DNA from: Kitasatospora phosalacinea
GTDB taxonomy: Bacteria > Actinomycetota > Actinomycetes > Streptomycetales > Streptomycetaceae
Reading direction: 5' to 3'
Assembly (NCBI RefSeq): GCF_000717185.1
Contig: NZ_JNYE01000021.1
Span: forward strand, 13,771 to 77,770
DNA: 64,000 nucleotides
The position numbers and the translations under genes are program-made. Shown here one piece after another: positions 8,387 to 15,445 of this stretch. Position 1 is the stretch's first letter; every line of letters starts with the position of its first letter. The notes beneath the pieces are model-generated. The model did no database searches, was not told the origin of the DNA, and was given only the letters and a program-made list of their open reading frames with translations.

Positions 8387-9145
8387 TCAGGCGTCGAAGT
8401 CGTACTCCAGGATGTACGAGGCCGAGTCGAGCACCATCTCGTTGACCTCCACCGCCTGCCCGTCCTCGGCGAACGCGATCCGGTGCACCAGGAACACCGG
8501 CGTCCCGGGTGCCAGCGCCAGCCGCTCCGCCTCGTCCCCCAGCGGCATCCGGGAGCGGATCTGCTCCTGGAAGTGCACCGGCTTGTGGCCCAGTTCGGCG
8601 AGCCGGGCGTACGTGCCGCCGGGGCCGGTGTCCGGGTCGGTGATCCGGCTGCCCGCGACCAGCGCGGCCGGCAGGTACGAGTCGGAGAGCAGCACCGGCT
8701 TGCCGTCCAGCACGAAGCGGCGGCTGCGCACGCAGGCGGGCTCGCCCGCCTTGAGGCCCAGCACGGCGGCGATCTGCTCGGGCGCCTCCCGCTCGGCGAC
8801 GCTCAGCTGGTCCACCGCCAGCTCGCGGGAGGCTATGTCGGCCGACCAGACCGAGGCGCCGCCGCCCCACGTCCGGCCGGACAGCCGCTGGATGCCGCGG
8901 CGCCGTATCGGCCGGAACTCCCGGACGAACACGCCCACGCCCCGGCGGGCCTCCGCTATCCCCTCGCCCTGCAGCACCCCGAGCGCCTGACGGGCCGTCA
9001 TCCTGGCCACGCCGTACGTCGCCATCAGGTCGTTCTCGCCGGGGAGCCGGTCGCCGGGGCGGTAGCGGCCGGCGTCGATCTCGCGCTTGAGGTCCTCGGC
9101 GATCCGCTGGTACTTGGGCTGCGTGGCGCGTGGGTGACTGGTCAT
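8387..9145 (-). CDS. GntR-family regulator with UTRA domain
   Basis: A 252-residue HutC/FadR-type GntR regulator. Residues about 10-75 form the winged helix (YQRIAEDLKREIDAGRYRPG, then LPGENDLMATYGVARMTARQAL). The C-terminal UTRA ligand-binding domain includes the RSRRFVLDGKPVLLSDSYLP strand region and ends with a YILEYDFDA-type tail. It is divergent from an ATPase-fold gene at 9315, with three TCTAGA-centred sites in the shared 170-bp region, so it probably represses both genes. Such GntR/ATP-binding pairs are frequent in streptomycetes. The effector is not predictable from the sequence. Confidence 0.93.
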   Translation of the reverse strand: MTSHPRATQPKYQRIAEDLKREIDAGRYRPGDRLPGENDLMATYGVARMTARQALGVLQGEGIAEARRGVGVFVREFRPIRRRGIQRLSGRTWGGGASVWSADIASRELAVDQLSVAEREAPEQIAAVLGLKAGEPACVRSRRFVLDGKPVLLSDSYLPAALVAGSRITDPDTGPGGTYARLAELGHKPVHFQEQIRSRMPLGDEAERLALAPGTPVFLVHRIAFAEDGQAVEVNEMVLDSASYILEYDFDA

Positions 9146-9168
9146 GGCGGCGGACTTCCTTCCCCTCT

Positions 9169-9241
9169 TCTCTAGACATCCTACGCAGGGGCGGTCCCTG
9201 ACGCATTGACATCTCTAGAGATTTCAGCTTGTCTAGAGATG
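9169..9241. promoter_or_regulatory. Cluster of TCTAGA-centred operators for the GntR regulator
   Basis: Three sites share the core TCTAGA: TCTCTAGACATC (9169-9180), the perfect palindrome ATCTCTAGAGAT (9211-9222) and TTGTCTAGAGATG (9229-9241). The last two also form an outer 10-bp inverted repeat (9210-9219 with 9232-9241). A TTGACA at 9206-9211 overlaps the middle site, as expected for repression. Confidence 0.65.
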
Positions 9242-9314
9242 TTGGGATCTGACATACCCTCATATCGGCTGCCGAGTCTCCGCCCATCGGGCGAAACCGC
9301 GTGAGGAGCCCGCC

Positions 9315-9830
9315 ATGTCCGTCCACCGTCGATGGTTCTCACTGCCCCGCGAGCCCGCCACCGTCGCCGCCGGACGCCGCCGGGTCCGCGACCTCCTCAC
9401 CGCCTGGAACACCCCCCTGGACGAGGACACCCGCTTCGCCCTCGACCTCGTCACCTCCGAACTCCTCGGCAACGCCGTCCGCCACGCCACCGGGGACGCC
9501 GTCACCGTCGGCGTCCACGCCGACCCGCTGCACCACCGCGCCGTCATCGAGGTCTACGACTCCTCCCCCGCCGTCCCCGTCCCCGGCCGCCCCGCCGACG
9601 ACGAGGAGTCCGGCCGCGGCCTGCTCCTGATCGCCGAACTCGCCCTCGCCCACGGCGTGGTGCGCAAGCGCGGCGGCAAGTGGGTCTGGGCCGAGATCGC
9701 CCTCCCCGGCGCCGCCGCCCGCCCGGCCGAGGGCACCGCGTCCCGCCCGGCCGGGGGCACCGCCGACGACCCCCCGCCGCACGGGGCCCCGCACGGCGGG
9801 GTCGCGCCCTGGGCGATGACCTGCCACTGA
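9315..9830 (+). CDS. RsbW-like ATP-binding protein (HATPase_c_2)
   Basis: A 171-residue protein with the GHKL/HATPase_c_2 fold seen in anti-sigma-factor kinases. The N box is visible in DLVTSELLGNAVRHATG at about residues 45-60 and the G boxes in DEESGRGLLLIAELA and GGKWVWAEI. Streptomycetes encode dozens of such small stand-alone proteins; some bind sigma or anti-sigma partners, most are uncharacterised. The C-terminal 35 residues are a Pro/Gly/His-rich low-complexity tail. A GAGGAG ribosome binding site precedes the ATG at 9315. It is divergent from gntR and probably its target. Confidence 0.88.
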   Translation: MSVHRRWFSLPREPATVAAGRRRVRDLLTAWNTPLDEDTRFALDLVTSELLGNAVRHATGDAVTVGVHADPLHHRAVIEVYDSSPAVPVPGRPADDEESGRGLLLIAELALAHGVVRKRGGKWVWAEIALPGAAARPAEGTASRPAGGTADDPPPHGAPHGGVAPWAMTCH

Positions 9831-9839
9831 ACGGGGCGG

Positions 9840-10793
9840 TCAGGCCGTCAGCACCCGGTGCAGCTCCGCCGTGCCGCGCCCCAGCGACCGCGCCGCCAGC
9901 CAGGCCGCCGCGCCCGCGCCGTCCCCGGCCGGGCGGAGCGGGGCGTCGGGCCAGCGGGCCGCGAGCAGCGGGCGCAGCCGGGCGGCGAGCGGGGTCGGGG
10001 AGCTGAGCAGACCGCCGGCCAGCACGACCGGCAGCGCGGAACCGCGCGGGCGGAGCAACGAGAGCGTGTCGAGCAGGTGGTCGGCGGCCCGGGCGACCAG
10101 GGCGAGCGCCGCGGGGTCGCCGAGCCCGGCCTGCTCCAGGACGACGGGGGCGAGCCGGGCCAGCCGGGCCGGGGCCTGCGCGTGGACGGCCGCGATCAGC
10201 GTCGAACGGGGGTCCTCGCCCGGGCCGTCCGGGCCGGCCAGCGCCGCGGCGACCGCCGCGTCCAGGCCGGTCAGCGGCACCTCCCGGTCGATGGCGGTGA
10301 GGACGCCGGAGACGGCCTCCCGACCGAGCCAGACACCCGAGCCGCGGTCGCCCAGCAGCCAGCCGTGCCCGTCCGCGGTGCGGCGCAGCTCGTGGCCGAG
10401 GACCTCGGCGGCCATCCCGCCCGTCCCGCTGAGCACCACGTGGCCGTCCGCCGCGGAGCTGCCCGCGGCGTGCGCCAGCAGGACGTCGCTCACCAGCACC
10501 GGGGGCGCGCCCAGCCCGAGACCGTCCCAGAGCGGCCCGAAGTCCGGCTGCACCACCAGCCCGCCCGCGAGCCCGAGCACCCCCGCCACCACCCGCCCCG
10601 GGTCCACCCCGGCCAGCGCGGCCCGCACCGCGTCCCCGATCTCCTTCGCCGCGGCCTCCGCCCCGTGCGCGACCGGGTTCCCCCCGCCGCCGCGCGCCCG
10701 CCCGACCACCCGCCCGTCCAGCCCCGCGACCAGGACACGCGTACTGGTGCCCCCGACGTCCAGCCCGAGCACCAAGTCCGCACCGGTCACCAC
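9840..10793 (-). CDS. N-acetylglucosamine kinase-like ATPase (BadF/BadG family)
   Basis: A 317-residue ASKHA-fold sugar kinase. The phosphate-1 motif LGLDVGGTSTRVLVAGLDG is at residues 8-26, the adenosine-region LSGTGGMAAEV near 125, and GDRGSGVWLGREAVSG follows, as in eukaryotic NAGK and bacterial BadF/BadG/BcrA/BcrD-type kinases. The likely reaction is ATP-dependent phosphorylation of N-acetylglucosamine or a related amino sugar, with cytosolic location. The start is a GTG/ATG at the hydrophobic first strand. It is convergent with the ATPase-fold gene, with only ten bases between them, and has no obvious transporter neighbour. Confidence 0.86.
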   Translation of the reverse strand: MVTGADLVLGLDVGGTSTRVLVAGLDGRVVGRARGGGGNPVAHGAEAAAKEIGDAVRAALAGVDPGRVVAGVLGLAGGLVVQPDFGPLWDGLGLGAPPVLVSDVLLAHAAGSSAADGHVVLSGTGGMAAEVLGHELRRTADGHGWLLGDRGSGVWLGREAVSGVLTAIDREVPLTGLDAAVAAALAGPDGPGEDPRSTLIAAVHAQAPARLARLAPVVLEQAGLGDPAALALVARAADHLLDTLSLLRPRGSALPVVLAGGLLSSPTPLAARLRPLLAARWPDAPLRPAGDGAGAAAWLAARSLGRGTAELHRVLTA

Positions 10794-10895
10794 ACACCTC
10801 CGGGCCCCATGCTCCCACCTGCCGGGGGCGGCCGAGGGCCCGGAGCGCCCCCGAATTCGCTACCGCCCGGGCGTCCGACGAGTCAGCATGACGGG

Positions 10896-11474
10896 GTGGA
10901 AGACGTGCCGAAGAAGCAGATCAGGGCCCGCTACGACGACGAGACGGTGACGGTCTACCAGGCGTTCCGGCCGGAGATCGCGGAGCCCGCCGTCGCGGAG
11001 GGCCGGTTCCCGGCGGCGTTCTCGCTGGAGCGGATGACGTGGGTGAAGCCCTCGTTCCGCTGGCTGATGCACCGCAGCGACTGGGCCCGGAGCGAGGGGC
11101 AGGAGCGGGTGCTGGGGGTGGTGGTCCGGCGGGAGGGGTTCGACGCCGCGCTGGGGGCGGCGGTGCTGAGTGCGTACGAGCGCGGGGTGCACGCCTCGCG
11201 GGCGCAGTGGCAGCGGGAGTTGCGGCGCAGTGCGGCCCGGGTGCAGTGGGACCCGGAGCGCGACCTGCAGTTGCGGCCGCTGGCGCACCGTTCGCTGCAG
11301 CTGGGCCTGGGCGGGGAGCTGGTGCGGCGCTACGCGGAGGAGTGGCTGGTGCGGATCGAGGACCTGACGCCGCTGGCCCGCGCGCTGCACGCCTCGCGGG
11401 AGCCCGGGCTGCTGCCGCCGGAGCGGCCGTACCCGGTGCCCGCGGGCGCGGCCGCCCGGCTCGGGCTGTCCTGA
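10896..11474 (+). CDS. DUF4291 domain protein
   Basis: A 192-residue protein matching the DUF4291 family across its length: IRARYDDETVTVYQAFRP near the N-terminus, then MTWVKPSFRWLMHRSDWA, then ERVLGVVVRREGF and the VQWDPERDLQL segment. The function of the family is unknown. Start candidates are GTG 10896 and GTG 10905; the first was chosen on length. There is no signal peptide or membrane segment. It lies convergent to a chaplin gene and is separated from it by a strong hairpin. Confidence 0.88.
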   Translation: MEDVPKKQIRARYDDETVTVYQAFRPEIAEPAVAEGRFPAAFSLERMTWVKPSFRWLMHRSDWARSEGQERVLGVVVRREGFDAALGAAVLSAYERGVHASRAQWQRELRRSAARVQWDPERDLQLRPLAHRSLQLGLGGELVRRYAEEWLVRIEDLTPLARALHASREPGLLPPERPYPVPAGAAARLGLS

Positions 11475-11484
11475 CCGGCCGACG

Positions 11485-11538
11485 CGACCGAGCCGCCGCC
11501 CGCACCTCGTCAGGAGGGTGCGGACGGCGGCTCGGTCG
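11485..11538. terminator. Bidirectional terminator between DUF4291 and chaplin genes
   Basis: A long imperfect hairpin: 14 perfect pairs (11485-11498 with 11525-11538), one mismatch, then seven more pairs, with an 8-nt apical loop. It sits between convergent genes. Confidence 0.75.
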
Positions 11539-11553
11539 ACCAGGGGGCTCGCG

Positions 11554-11793
11554 TCAGCCGACGTTGGCGCAGGAGTTGCCGAACGCGGGGTTCAGGGCGC
11601 CGATGACGTCCACCGAGTTGCCGCACAGGTTGACCGGGATGTGCACCGGGACCTGGATCTCGTTGCCGGAGGCGACACCGGGGGAACCGGCGGCGACACC
11701 CTCGGCGCCGCTGCTCGCCATGGCGGAGCCCGCACCGGCGGCGACGATGCCCACGACAGCGGCGCCGACGGCGGCGGCCTTCTTGATGCTCAT
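11554..11793 (-). CDS. Short chaplin
   Basis: A 79-residue secreted amyloid-forming chaplin that coats aerial hyphae and spores. An N-terminal signal peptide (about 27 residues, ending in AMASS) is followed by one chaplin domain: AEGVAAGSPGVASGN, IQVPVHIPVNLCGN and a final ALNPAFGNSCANVG. Two cysteines form the expected disulfide. There is no LPxTG sorting signal, so it is a short chaplin of the ChpD-H type. A GAGGAG ribosome binding site precedes the ATG at 11793. A BldN-like promoter lies about 80 bases upstream. It is divergent from two more chaplin genes. Confidence 0.95.
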   Translation of the reverse strand: MSIKKAAAVGAAVVGIVAAGAGSAMASSGAEGVAAGSPGVASGNEIQVPVHIPVNLCGNSVDVIGALNPAFGNSCANVG

Positions 11794-12241
11794 TGAGTCT
11801 CCTCGATAAATCAGATCTTCCAATTGCCGCGCCGGGGGCTGCCGGTAGGAAGCACACGGGACGTGCACCAGGCCAACGAAGCCGCCCGGGCACAGTTGCG
11901 CACGCGCCCGAACAATCACCCACTCGGCGTAATACGCCGCATTCGGGTGATCGGCGGATCCGCCCGTTTCCCCGGCTGCGCCGGCTCGTTCTTCCTCACG
12001 AACACCGCTCCACAGGCAGCCCCGTGCCGCCCTGGACGCGCCGCGAAGCGACCGCTCCCCGCCGTGAGTGAGCAGTCGCGGGCGCACCCCGACGCGGCGC
12101 GTGTCGCCCAAGCCACGGGCGACACGAGGGTGTTGGGCCGCGTGAGTGACATTCACGGCGCATCCGGAAAACCGCGGGCGATGATGCCAATCGCCCGGCA
12201 CCCGACCATCCACAGTCGGGCAGAACGTGAGGAAGAAAGCT
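11794..12241. other. Divergent chaplin intergenic region (448 bp)
   Basis: No gene is supported here; the frames crossing it are poor. It holds a BldN-like promoter for the left chaplin (11873-11900) and a perfect 15-bp palindrome, CGGCGTA-A-TACGCCG, at 11925-11939. An AGTGA-CA-TTCACG element at 12145-12157 resembles the older AGTGA(N)TCACC description of a BldD site. AT-rich stretches near 11910-11945 are unusual for this genome. The promoter for the right chaplin was not identified with confidence. Confidence 0.5.
11873..11900 (-). promoter_or_regulatory. BldN-like promoter of the left chaplin
   Basis: On the minus strand CGCAAC (11895-11900), a 16-nt spacer and CGTTGG (11873-11878). This closely matches the -35 CGTAAC / -10 CGTT pattern I recall for sigma-BldN promoters. 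It predicts a leader of about 70 nt. Confidence 0.6.
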
Positions 12242-12484
12242 ATGCGCAACTTCAAGAAGGCCGCGGTCCTGTCCGTCGCCGCCGCCGGCCTGGTCCTCGG
12301 CTCGGCCGGTCTGGCCAACGCCTCCGCGGGCGCCGAGGGCGTCGCCGCCGGCTCCCCCGGCGTGCTCTCCGGCAACCTGATCCAGGTGCCGGTGCACGTC
12401 CCGGTCAACGTCTGCGGCAACACCGTCAACGTCATCGGCCTGCTGAACCCGGCGTTCGGCAACCACTGCGCCAACGTCGGCTGA
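12242..12484 (+). CDS. Short chaplin
   Basis: An 80-residue short chaplin. The signal peptide runs to about residue 28 (ending LANASA), followed by one chaplin domain: AEGVAAGSPGVLSGN, VPVHVPVNVCGNTVNV and LLNPAFGNHCANVG, with both cysteines. Start at ATG 12242, preceded by GAGGAAGAAAG; an in-frame ATG 15 bases earlier would place the ribosome site inside the gene. The protein is very close to the neighbouring chaplins, which points to tandem duplication. A stem-loop of 15 bp follows the stop codon before the next chaplin. Confidence 0.95.
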   Translation: MRNFKKAAVLSVAAAGLVLGSAGLANASAGAEGVAAGSPGVLSGNLIQVPVHVPVNVCGNTVNVIGLLNPAFGNHCANVG

Positions 12485-12503
12485 ACTGCCTGACGCAGCG
12501 CCC

Positions 12504-12538
12504 GCGCCGCACCGCACGCCCGTCGTGCGGTGCGGCGC
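12504..12538 (+). terminator. 15-bp perfect hairpin between tandem chaplins
   Basis: Arms 12504-12518 and 12524-12538 pair perfectly around a 5-nt loop. It begins about 20 bases after one chaplin stop and ends 36 bases before the next chaplin start. It may terminate, attenuate or protect the upstream mRNA. Confidence 0.7.
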
Positions 12539-12573
12539 ACCAACTCCCTGTGTGATCTAGGAGATCAACCCCC

Positions 12574-12864
12574 ATGCAGAACGTGAAGAAGGCCGCCGTC
12601 CTGTCGGCCGCCGCCGCCGGCCTGGTGCTCGGCTCGGCCGGTCTGGCCAACGCCTCGGCCGGCGCCGAGGGCGTCGCCGCCAACTCCCCCGGCGTGCTCT
12701 CCGGCAACGCCGTGCAGGTGCCGGTGCACGTCCCGGTGAACGTCTGCGGCAACTCGATCAACGTGATCGGCCTGCTGAACCCCGCGTTCGGCAACTCCTG
12801 CGCCAACATCGACGCCCCGGTCGTCGAGGAGCCCCCGGCGCCGCCGGTCGGCGACGACTGCTGA
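12574..12864 (+). CDS. Short chaplin with acidic/proline C-terminal extension
   Basis: A 96-residue chaplin. Signal peptide and chaplin domain are nearly identical to the preceding gene (AEGVAANSPGVLSGN, VPVHVPVNVCGNSINV, LLNPAFGNSCANI). It then continues for about 17 residues (DAPVVEEPPAPPVGDDC) instead of stopping. The extension is acidic, proline-rich and ends in a third cysteine. It is not a sortase signal: there is no LPxTG and no membrane helix. The extra Cys could allow intermolecular disulfides. Ribosome binding site TAGGAG lies 15 bases upstream of the ATG, a long spacing. Confidence 0.93.
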   Translation: MQNVKKAAVLSAAAAGLVLGSAGLANASAGAEGVAANSPGVLSGNAVQVPVHVPVNVCGNSINVIGLLNPAFGNSCANIDAPVVEEPPAPPVGDDC

Positions 12865-12900
12865 ACAGCCCCCGGCTGATCGGCACCCCCGTGCAGACCG

Positions 12901-12924
12901 CCCCCCGGCCCAGCGGCCGGGGGG
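12901..12924 (+). terminator. Hairpin after the third chaplin
   Basis: A 10-bp perfect stem (CCCCCCGGCC and complement) with a 4-nt loop, 37 bases after the chaplin stop codon. Confidence 0.7.
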
Positions 12925-12978
12925 CCGCTCGCGTTCCGCCCCGGAGCCCCGCTCCACTCACCCCGTAAGGATTGGCCG

Positions 12979-13362
12979 ATGTCCCGGAAGACCACCGGCG
13001 CCGTGGCCGCGCTCGGCGCCGCGATGCTGCTCGGCGGCGTCACCGCCCAGGCCGCGCACGCCGAGACCGAAACGCTCGGCGGGCTCCCCGCGCCCACCAC
13101 CCACCTGCAGGACACCGACGCCCAGCAGGCCGTCGGCGGCACCACCAGCGCGCTGGGCTACGCGATCGCCCCGGTGAAGGAACTGCGGCTCGACCCGTGG
13201 GCCGGCTCCGGCGCGGACGTGCTCAACAACGGCGTCGCGGTCGTGCCCGACAACGGCGTCGCGCCGGTCGGCACCGCCCCGCTGACCGCCCCGCTGTCCG
13301 GCGGCGGCGGCGCGGAGGACCTCCCGCTGGCCGGACCGCTGCTCGGCGTGCTGCCGGGCTGA
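12979..13362 (+). CDS. Small secreted protein of unknown function
   Basis: A 127-residue protein with a clear signal peptide (SRKTTGAVAALGAAMLLGG, cleavage near AAHAET). The mature part is about 98 residues, Gly/Pro/Leu-rich, without cysteines, and contains LQDTDAQQAVGGTTSALGYA and VAVVPDNGVAPVGTAPLT. No family recognised. It resembles the short secreted proteins often found beside chaplin genes. Ribosome binding site AAGGA is followed by ATG 12979. It could be a surface or spore-wall component; that is inference from location only. Confidence 0.8.
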   Translation: MSRKTTGAVAALGAAMLLGGVTAQAAHAETETLGGLPAPTTHLQDTDAQQAVGGTTSALGYAIAPVKELRLDPWAGSGADVLNNGVAVVPDNGVAPVGTAPLTAPLSGGGGAEDLPLAGPLLGVLPG

Positions 13363-13367
13363 GACCG

Positions 13368-13420
13368 GACGCGCGTACGGCCCGGGCCCCCCGCGAGGGG
13401 GCCCGGGCCGTACGCGCGTC
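13368..13420. terminator. 24-bp perfect bidirectional terminator
   Basis: Arms 13368-13391 and 13397-13420 are perfectly complementary with a 5-nt loop, placed exactly between two convergent genes for secreted proteins. It is the longest simple hairpin terminator in the window. Confidence 0.85.
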
Positions 13421-13429
13421 GGGCTGCCG

Positions 13430-14137
13430 TCAGACCCGGGCCTGGTCCAGCGAGCCGGTGAGGGTGCCCACCGGGTCGGCCTGGTCGAGCATCTCGCCGG
13501 TGGTGGCGGTGGTGGTGGCGGTCAGGTTCCGCAGCGAGTCGGTGACCGAGATCTGGTCCTGCTCGCCGCCGAGCGAGGCGCTCGCCCCGGGGACGGCCTG
13601 CACCGGCGCGGTGACCAGGTGCGGGTCGACCTTGTCCAGGGTCAGCGCGGCTTCGGTGAGCTGGCCGCTCTGGCCCTCCACGAAGGAGACCGGCTGGCCG
13701 AGGCCGACCGCCGGGCCGGCCAGGTTGAGCGGGGCGGCCGGGGCGTCCAGGCCGAGGGTGCCCAGCTCGGCGCCGCGGTCGACCTGGGGCAGCGGCAGCG
13801 CGGCGCCCAGCGAGGGGCCCGCCTTGCCGCCGTTGATCGCGGGCAGCACGTGGTCCGGGATCGGCCGGGTGGGGCTCTGCCCGGTCTCGGTGGGCGGCAT
13901 CAGCGGCGAGGTCGGGATCCCGCCGTGGACCTCGCCGCCGTCCGGCAGCAGCGGGAGCGGGGCGGTCGCGGCGCTGAGCGGAATGCTGAACGGCACCTCC
14001 TGGGTGGCCAGGCCGTTCTCGATCGCGGCCACCTCGGCCGGGGTCTTCGGGGCCGCCTGGGCCACGCCCTGGGTCGCCGCCACGCCGGCACCGACCGCCA
14101 GCAGCAGGGCGCCGGTCGCCCGCTTGGAGAGCTTCAT
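13430..14137 (-). CDS. Secreted protein of unknown function
   Basis: A 235-residue protein with a typical signal peptide (KLSKRATGALLLAVGAGVA, cleavage near VAQAAP). The mature region starts with APKTPAEVAAIENGLATQEV and has many Pro/Leu/Gly-rich segments (LPLLPDGGEV, GAALPLPQVDRGAELG) but no cysteines and no known catalytic motif. The C-terminal third contains Thr/Ala-rich LTATTTATTGEM. The ATG at 14137 is strongly preferred over the longer frame because the signal peptide begins there. It is divergent from the first rodlin gene. The composition recalls secreted streptomycete proteins linked to the cell surface, but I cannot name a family. Confidence 0.82.
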   Translation of the reverse strand: MKLSKRATGALLLAVGAGVAATQGVAQAAPKTPAEVAAIENGLATQEVPFSIPLSAATAPLPLLPDGGEVHGGIPTSPLMPPTETGQSPTRPIPDHVLPAINGGKAGPSLGAALPLPQVDRGAELGTLGLDAPAAPLNLAGPAVGLGQPVSFVEGQSGQLTEAALTLDKVDPHLVTAPVQAVPGASASLGGEQDQISVTDSLRNLTATTTATTGEMLDQADPVGTLTGSLDQARV

Positions 14138-14320
14138 CGTGTTCGCCGTTCGTTCGGGAAACTGGTTCGAGTACTTGGTGGGCACCCTGGCGAACGATCC
14201 AGTTCCCCCGCGGATAGCGGGAGTTAACCGGAACGGCTGAATAATCCGATCTCCGCATCGTCGACAATCCGACCGGCGCGCGGGGAAACCGGTGATCGCT
14301 GACGAATTTCCGGCAGACCC

Positions 14321-14348
14321 CGTAACTTTCCGAGTCGCCATTCTTTGA
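14321..14348 (+). promoter_or_regulatory. BldN-like promoter of the first rodlin
   Basis: CGTAAC (14321-14326), a 16-nt spacer and CTTTGA (14343-14348), about 58 bases upstream of the rodlin ATG. The -35 is an exact match to the sigma-BldN pattern I recall; the -10 differs at one base. Confidence 0.6.
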
Positions 14349-14405
14349 TCCCGACGACGACGGGGCAGCACCCCTCGAACGGCATTTCAGAGAGGTATCT
14401 CCACC

Positions 14406-14750
14406 ATGCTCAAGAAGACTTTCGCTACCGTCGGCCTGGCCGCCGCCGCGCTGGCCGCGGTGTCCACCCCCGCCGTCGCCATCGGCAACGCGGACGGTTC
14501 GGCCGGGTCGATCCAGGGCAACGGCGGCACCAACGCCACCGGCACCTGGGGCAACAACAGCCCGAACTTCCACTTCGCCGACAACCCGAACCTGTGCCTC
14601 CCGGAGATCCACAACATCGGCGTCGCGGTGCTCGGCGTGGCCGTTCCGGTCGAGGTCGACGCGCTCAACAACCAGCCCAAGCAGACCTGCGTGGTCGGCC
14701 AGGGCACCCTCGGCAGCGGCGACGGCGGCGTCTCCCACCTGGTCGGCTGA
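14406..14750 (+). CDS. Rodlin-family secreted protein
   Basis: A 114-residue secreted protein that I assign to the rodlins, which organise chaplin fibrils into the rodlet layer. A signal peptide of about 25 residues (ending TPAVA) precedes a mature part with the repeated features of rodlins: IQGNGGTNATGTWGNNSPNF, a C-L-P segment (NLCLPEIHNIGVAVLGVAVP), a Q-x-C segment (QPKQTCVVGQG) and a final GDGGVSHLVG. Two cysteines are present. It is shorter than the S. coelicolor RdlA/RdlB I remember (about 130 aa). It is tandem with a second copy at 14897 and next to chaplins, as rdlA/rdlB are in S. coelicolor. Confidence 0.85.
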   Translation: MLKKTFATVGLAAAALAAVSTPAVAIGNADGSAGSIQGNGGTNATGTWGNNSPNFHFADNPNLCLPEIHNIGVAVLGVAVPVEVDALNNQPKQTCVVGQGTLGSGDGGVSHLVG

Positions 14751-14769
14751 CCCACCGTCACTGCCCCCG

Positions 14770-14792
14770 GCGCGGAGCCCCACGCTCCGCGC
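14770..14792 (+). terminator. Hairpin between the two rodlin genes
   Basis: A 9-bp perfect stem with a 5-nt loop about 20 bases after the first rodlin stop codon. A second, bulged hairpin follows around 14830-14861. Confidence 0.5.
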
Positions 14793-14896
14793 GGCACGAC
14801 CCGCCGGTTCCGCTCCCCCGGGCCGGCGGTGGGGCCGGGCGTGAGCCACGCCCCGGCCCACTGCTCCACTCCATCAGATCCGAAAAGGAAAACCCA

Positions 14897-15241
14897 ATGA
14901 TCAAGAAGGCTCTCGCCGCCGCCGGTGTCGCCGCCGCCGGTCTCGCCACGATCGCCTCCCCGGCGATGGCCATCGGCGACGCGGACGGCGCCGCCACCTC
15001 GGTCCAGGGCAACGGCGGCACCAACGCCACTGGCACCTCGGGCAACCACAGCCCGAACTTCCACACCCTGGACAACCCGAACCTCTGCCTCCCCGAGGTC
15101 CACAACATCGCCGTCGCCGTCATCGGCGTCGCGGTGCCGATCGAGGCCGACGTCCTGGACAACGAGCCGTCGCAGACCTGCGTCGTGGGCCAGAACACCG
15201 TGGGCAGCGGCGACGGTGGCGTCTCCCACCTGATCGGCTGA
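14897..15241 (+). CDS. Rodlin-family secreted protein, second copy
   Basis: A 114-residue paralogue of the preceding rodlin, identical in length and most mature residues: VQGNGGTNATGTSGNHSPNF, NLCLPEVHNIAVAVIGVAVP, PSQTCVVGQN and GDGGVSHLIG, with both cysteines kept. The signal peptide differs more (MIKKALAAAGVAAAGLATIA). An AAAGGAAAA ribosome binding site precedes the ATG. Two tandem rodlins match the rdlA/rdlB arrangement. It lies 146 bp downstream of the first copy, with two hairpins between, so separate transcription is possible. Confidence 0.85.
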   Translation: MIKKALAAAGVAAAGLATIASPAMAIGDADGAATSVQGNGGTNATGTSGNHSPNFHTLDNPNLCLPEVHNIAVAVIGVAVPIEADVLDNEPSQTCVVGQNTVGSGDGGVSHLIG

Positions 15242-15445
15242 CCTCCGGTCGCAACCGGCCGCCGGGTCCGGGGGGAGCGATCCCCGCGGGCCCGGCGGTT
15301 CCACGTCTCCGGCCGCTCCCGGAAACCCGTTCGTCTGCGGCGCGATCGGGTGATCGGAGCACCGGTGGGCGCGTGCAGCGCCGAACCAGCCGCACCCCTG
15401 TGTTGACGTAGAGACGTACCACCTGACGCAGAGAGGAACTTCCCC

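Noticed and set aside
11925..11939. Operator palindrome CGGCGTA-A-TACGCCG as a BldN or chaplin regulator site
   Set aside because: Perfect, but no known regulator matches, and it is over 130 bases from either promoter considered. Kept as description only.
12145..12157. BldD box upstream of a chaplin
   Set aside because: AGTGA...TTCACG fits only the older loose consensus and not the later 15-bp version I recall. It is noted within the intergenic feature but not claimed.
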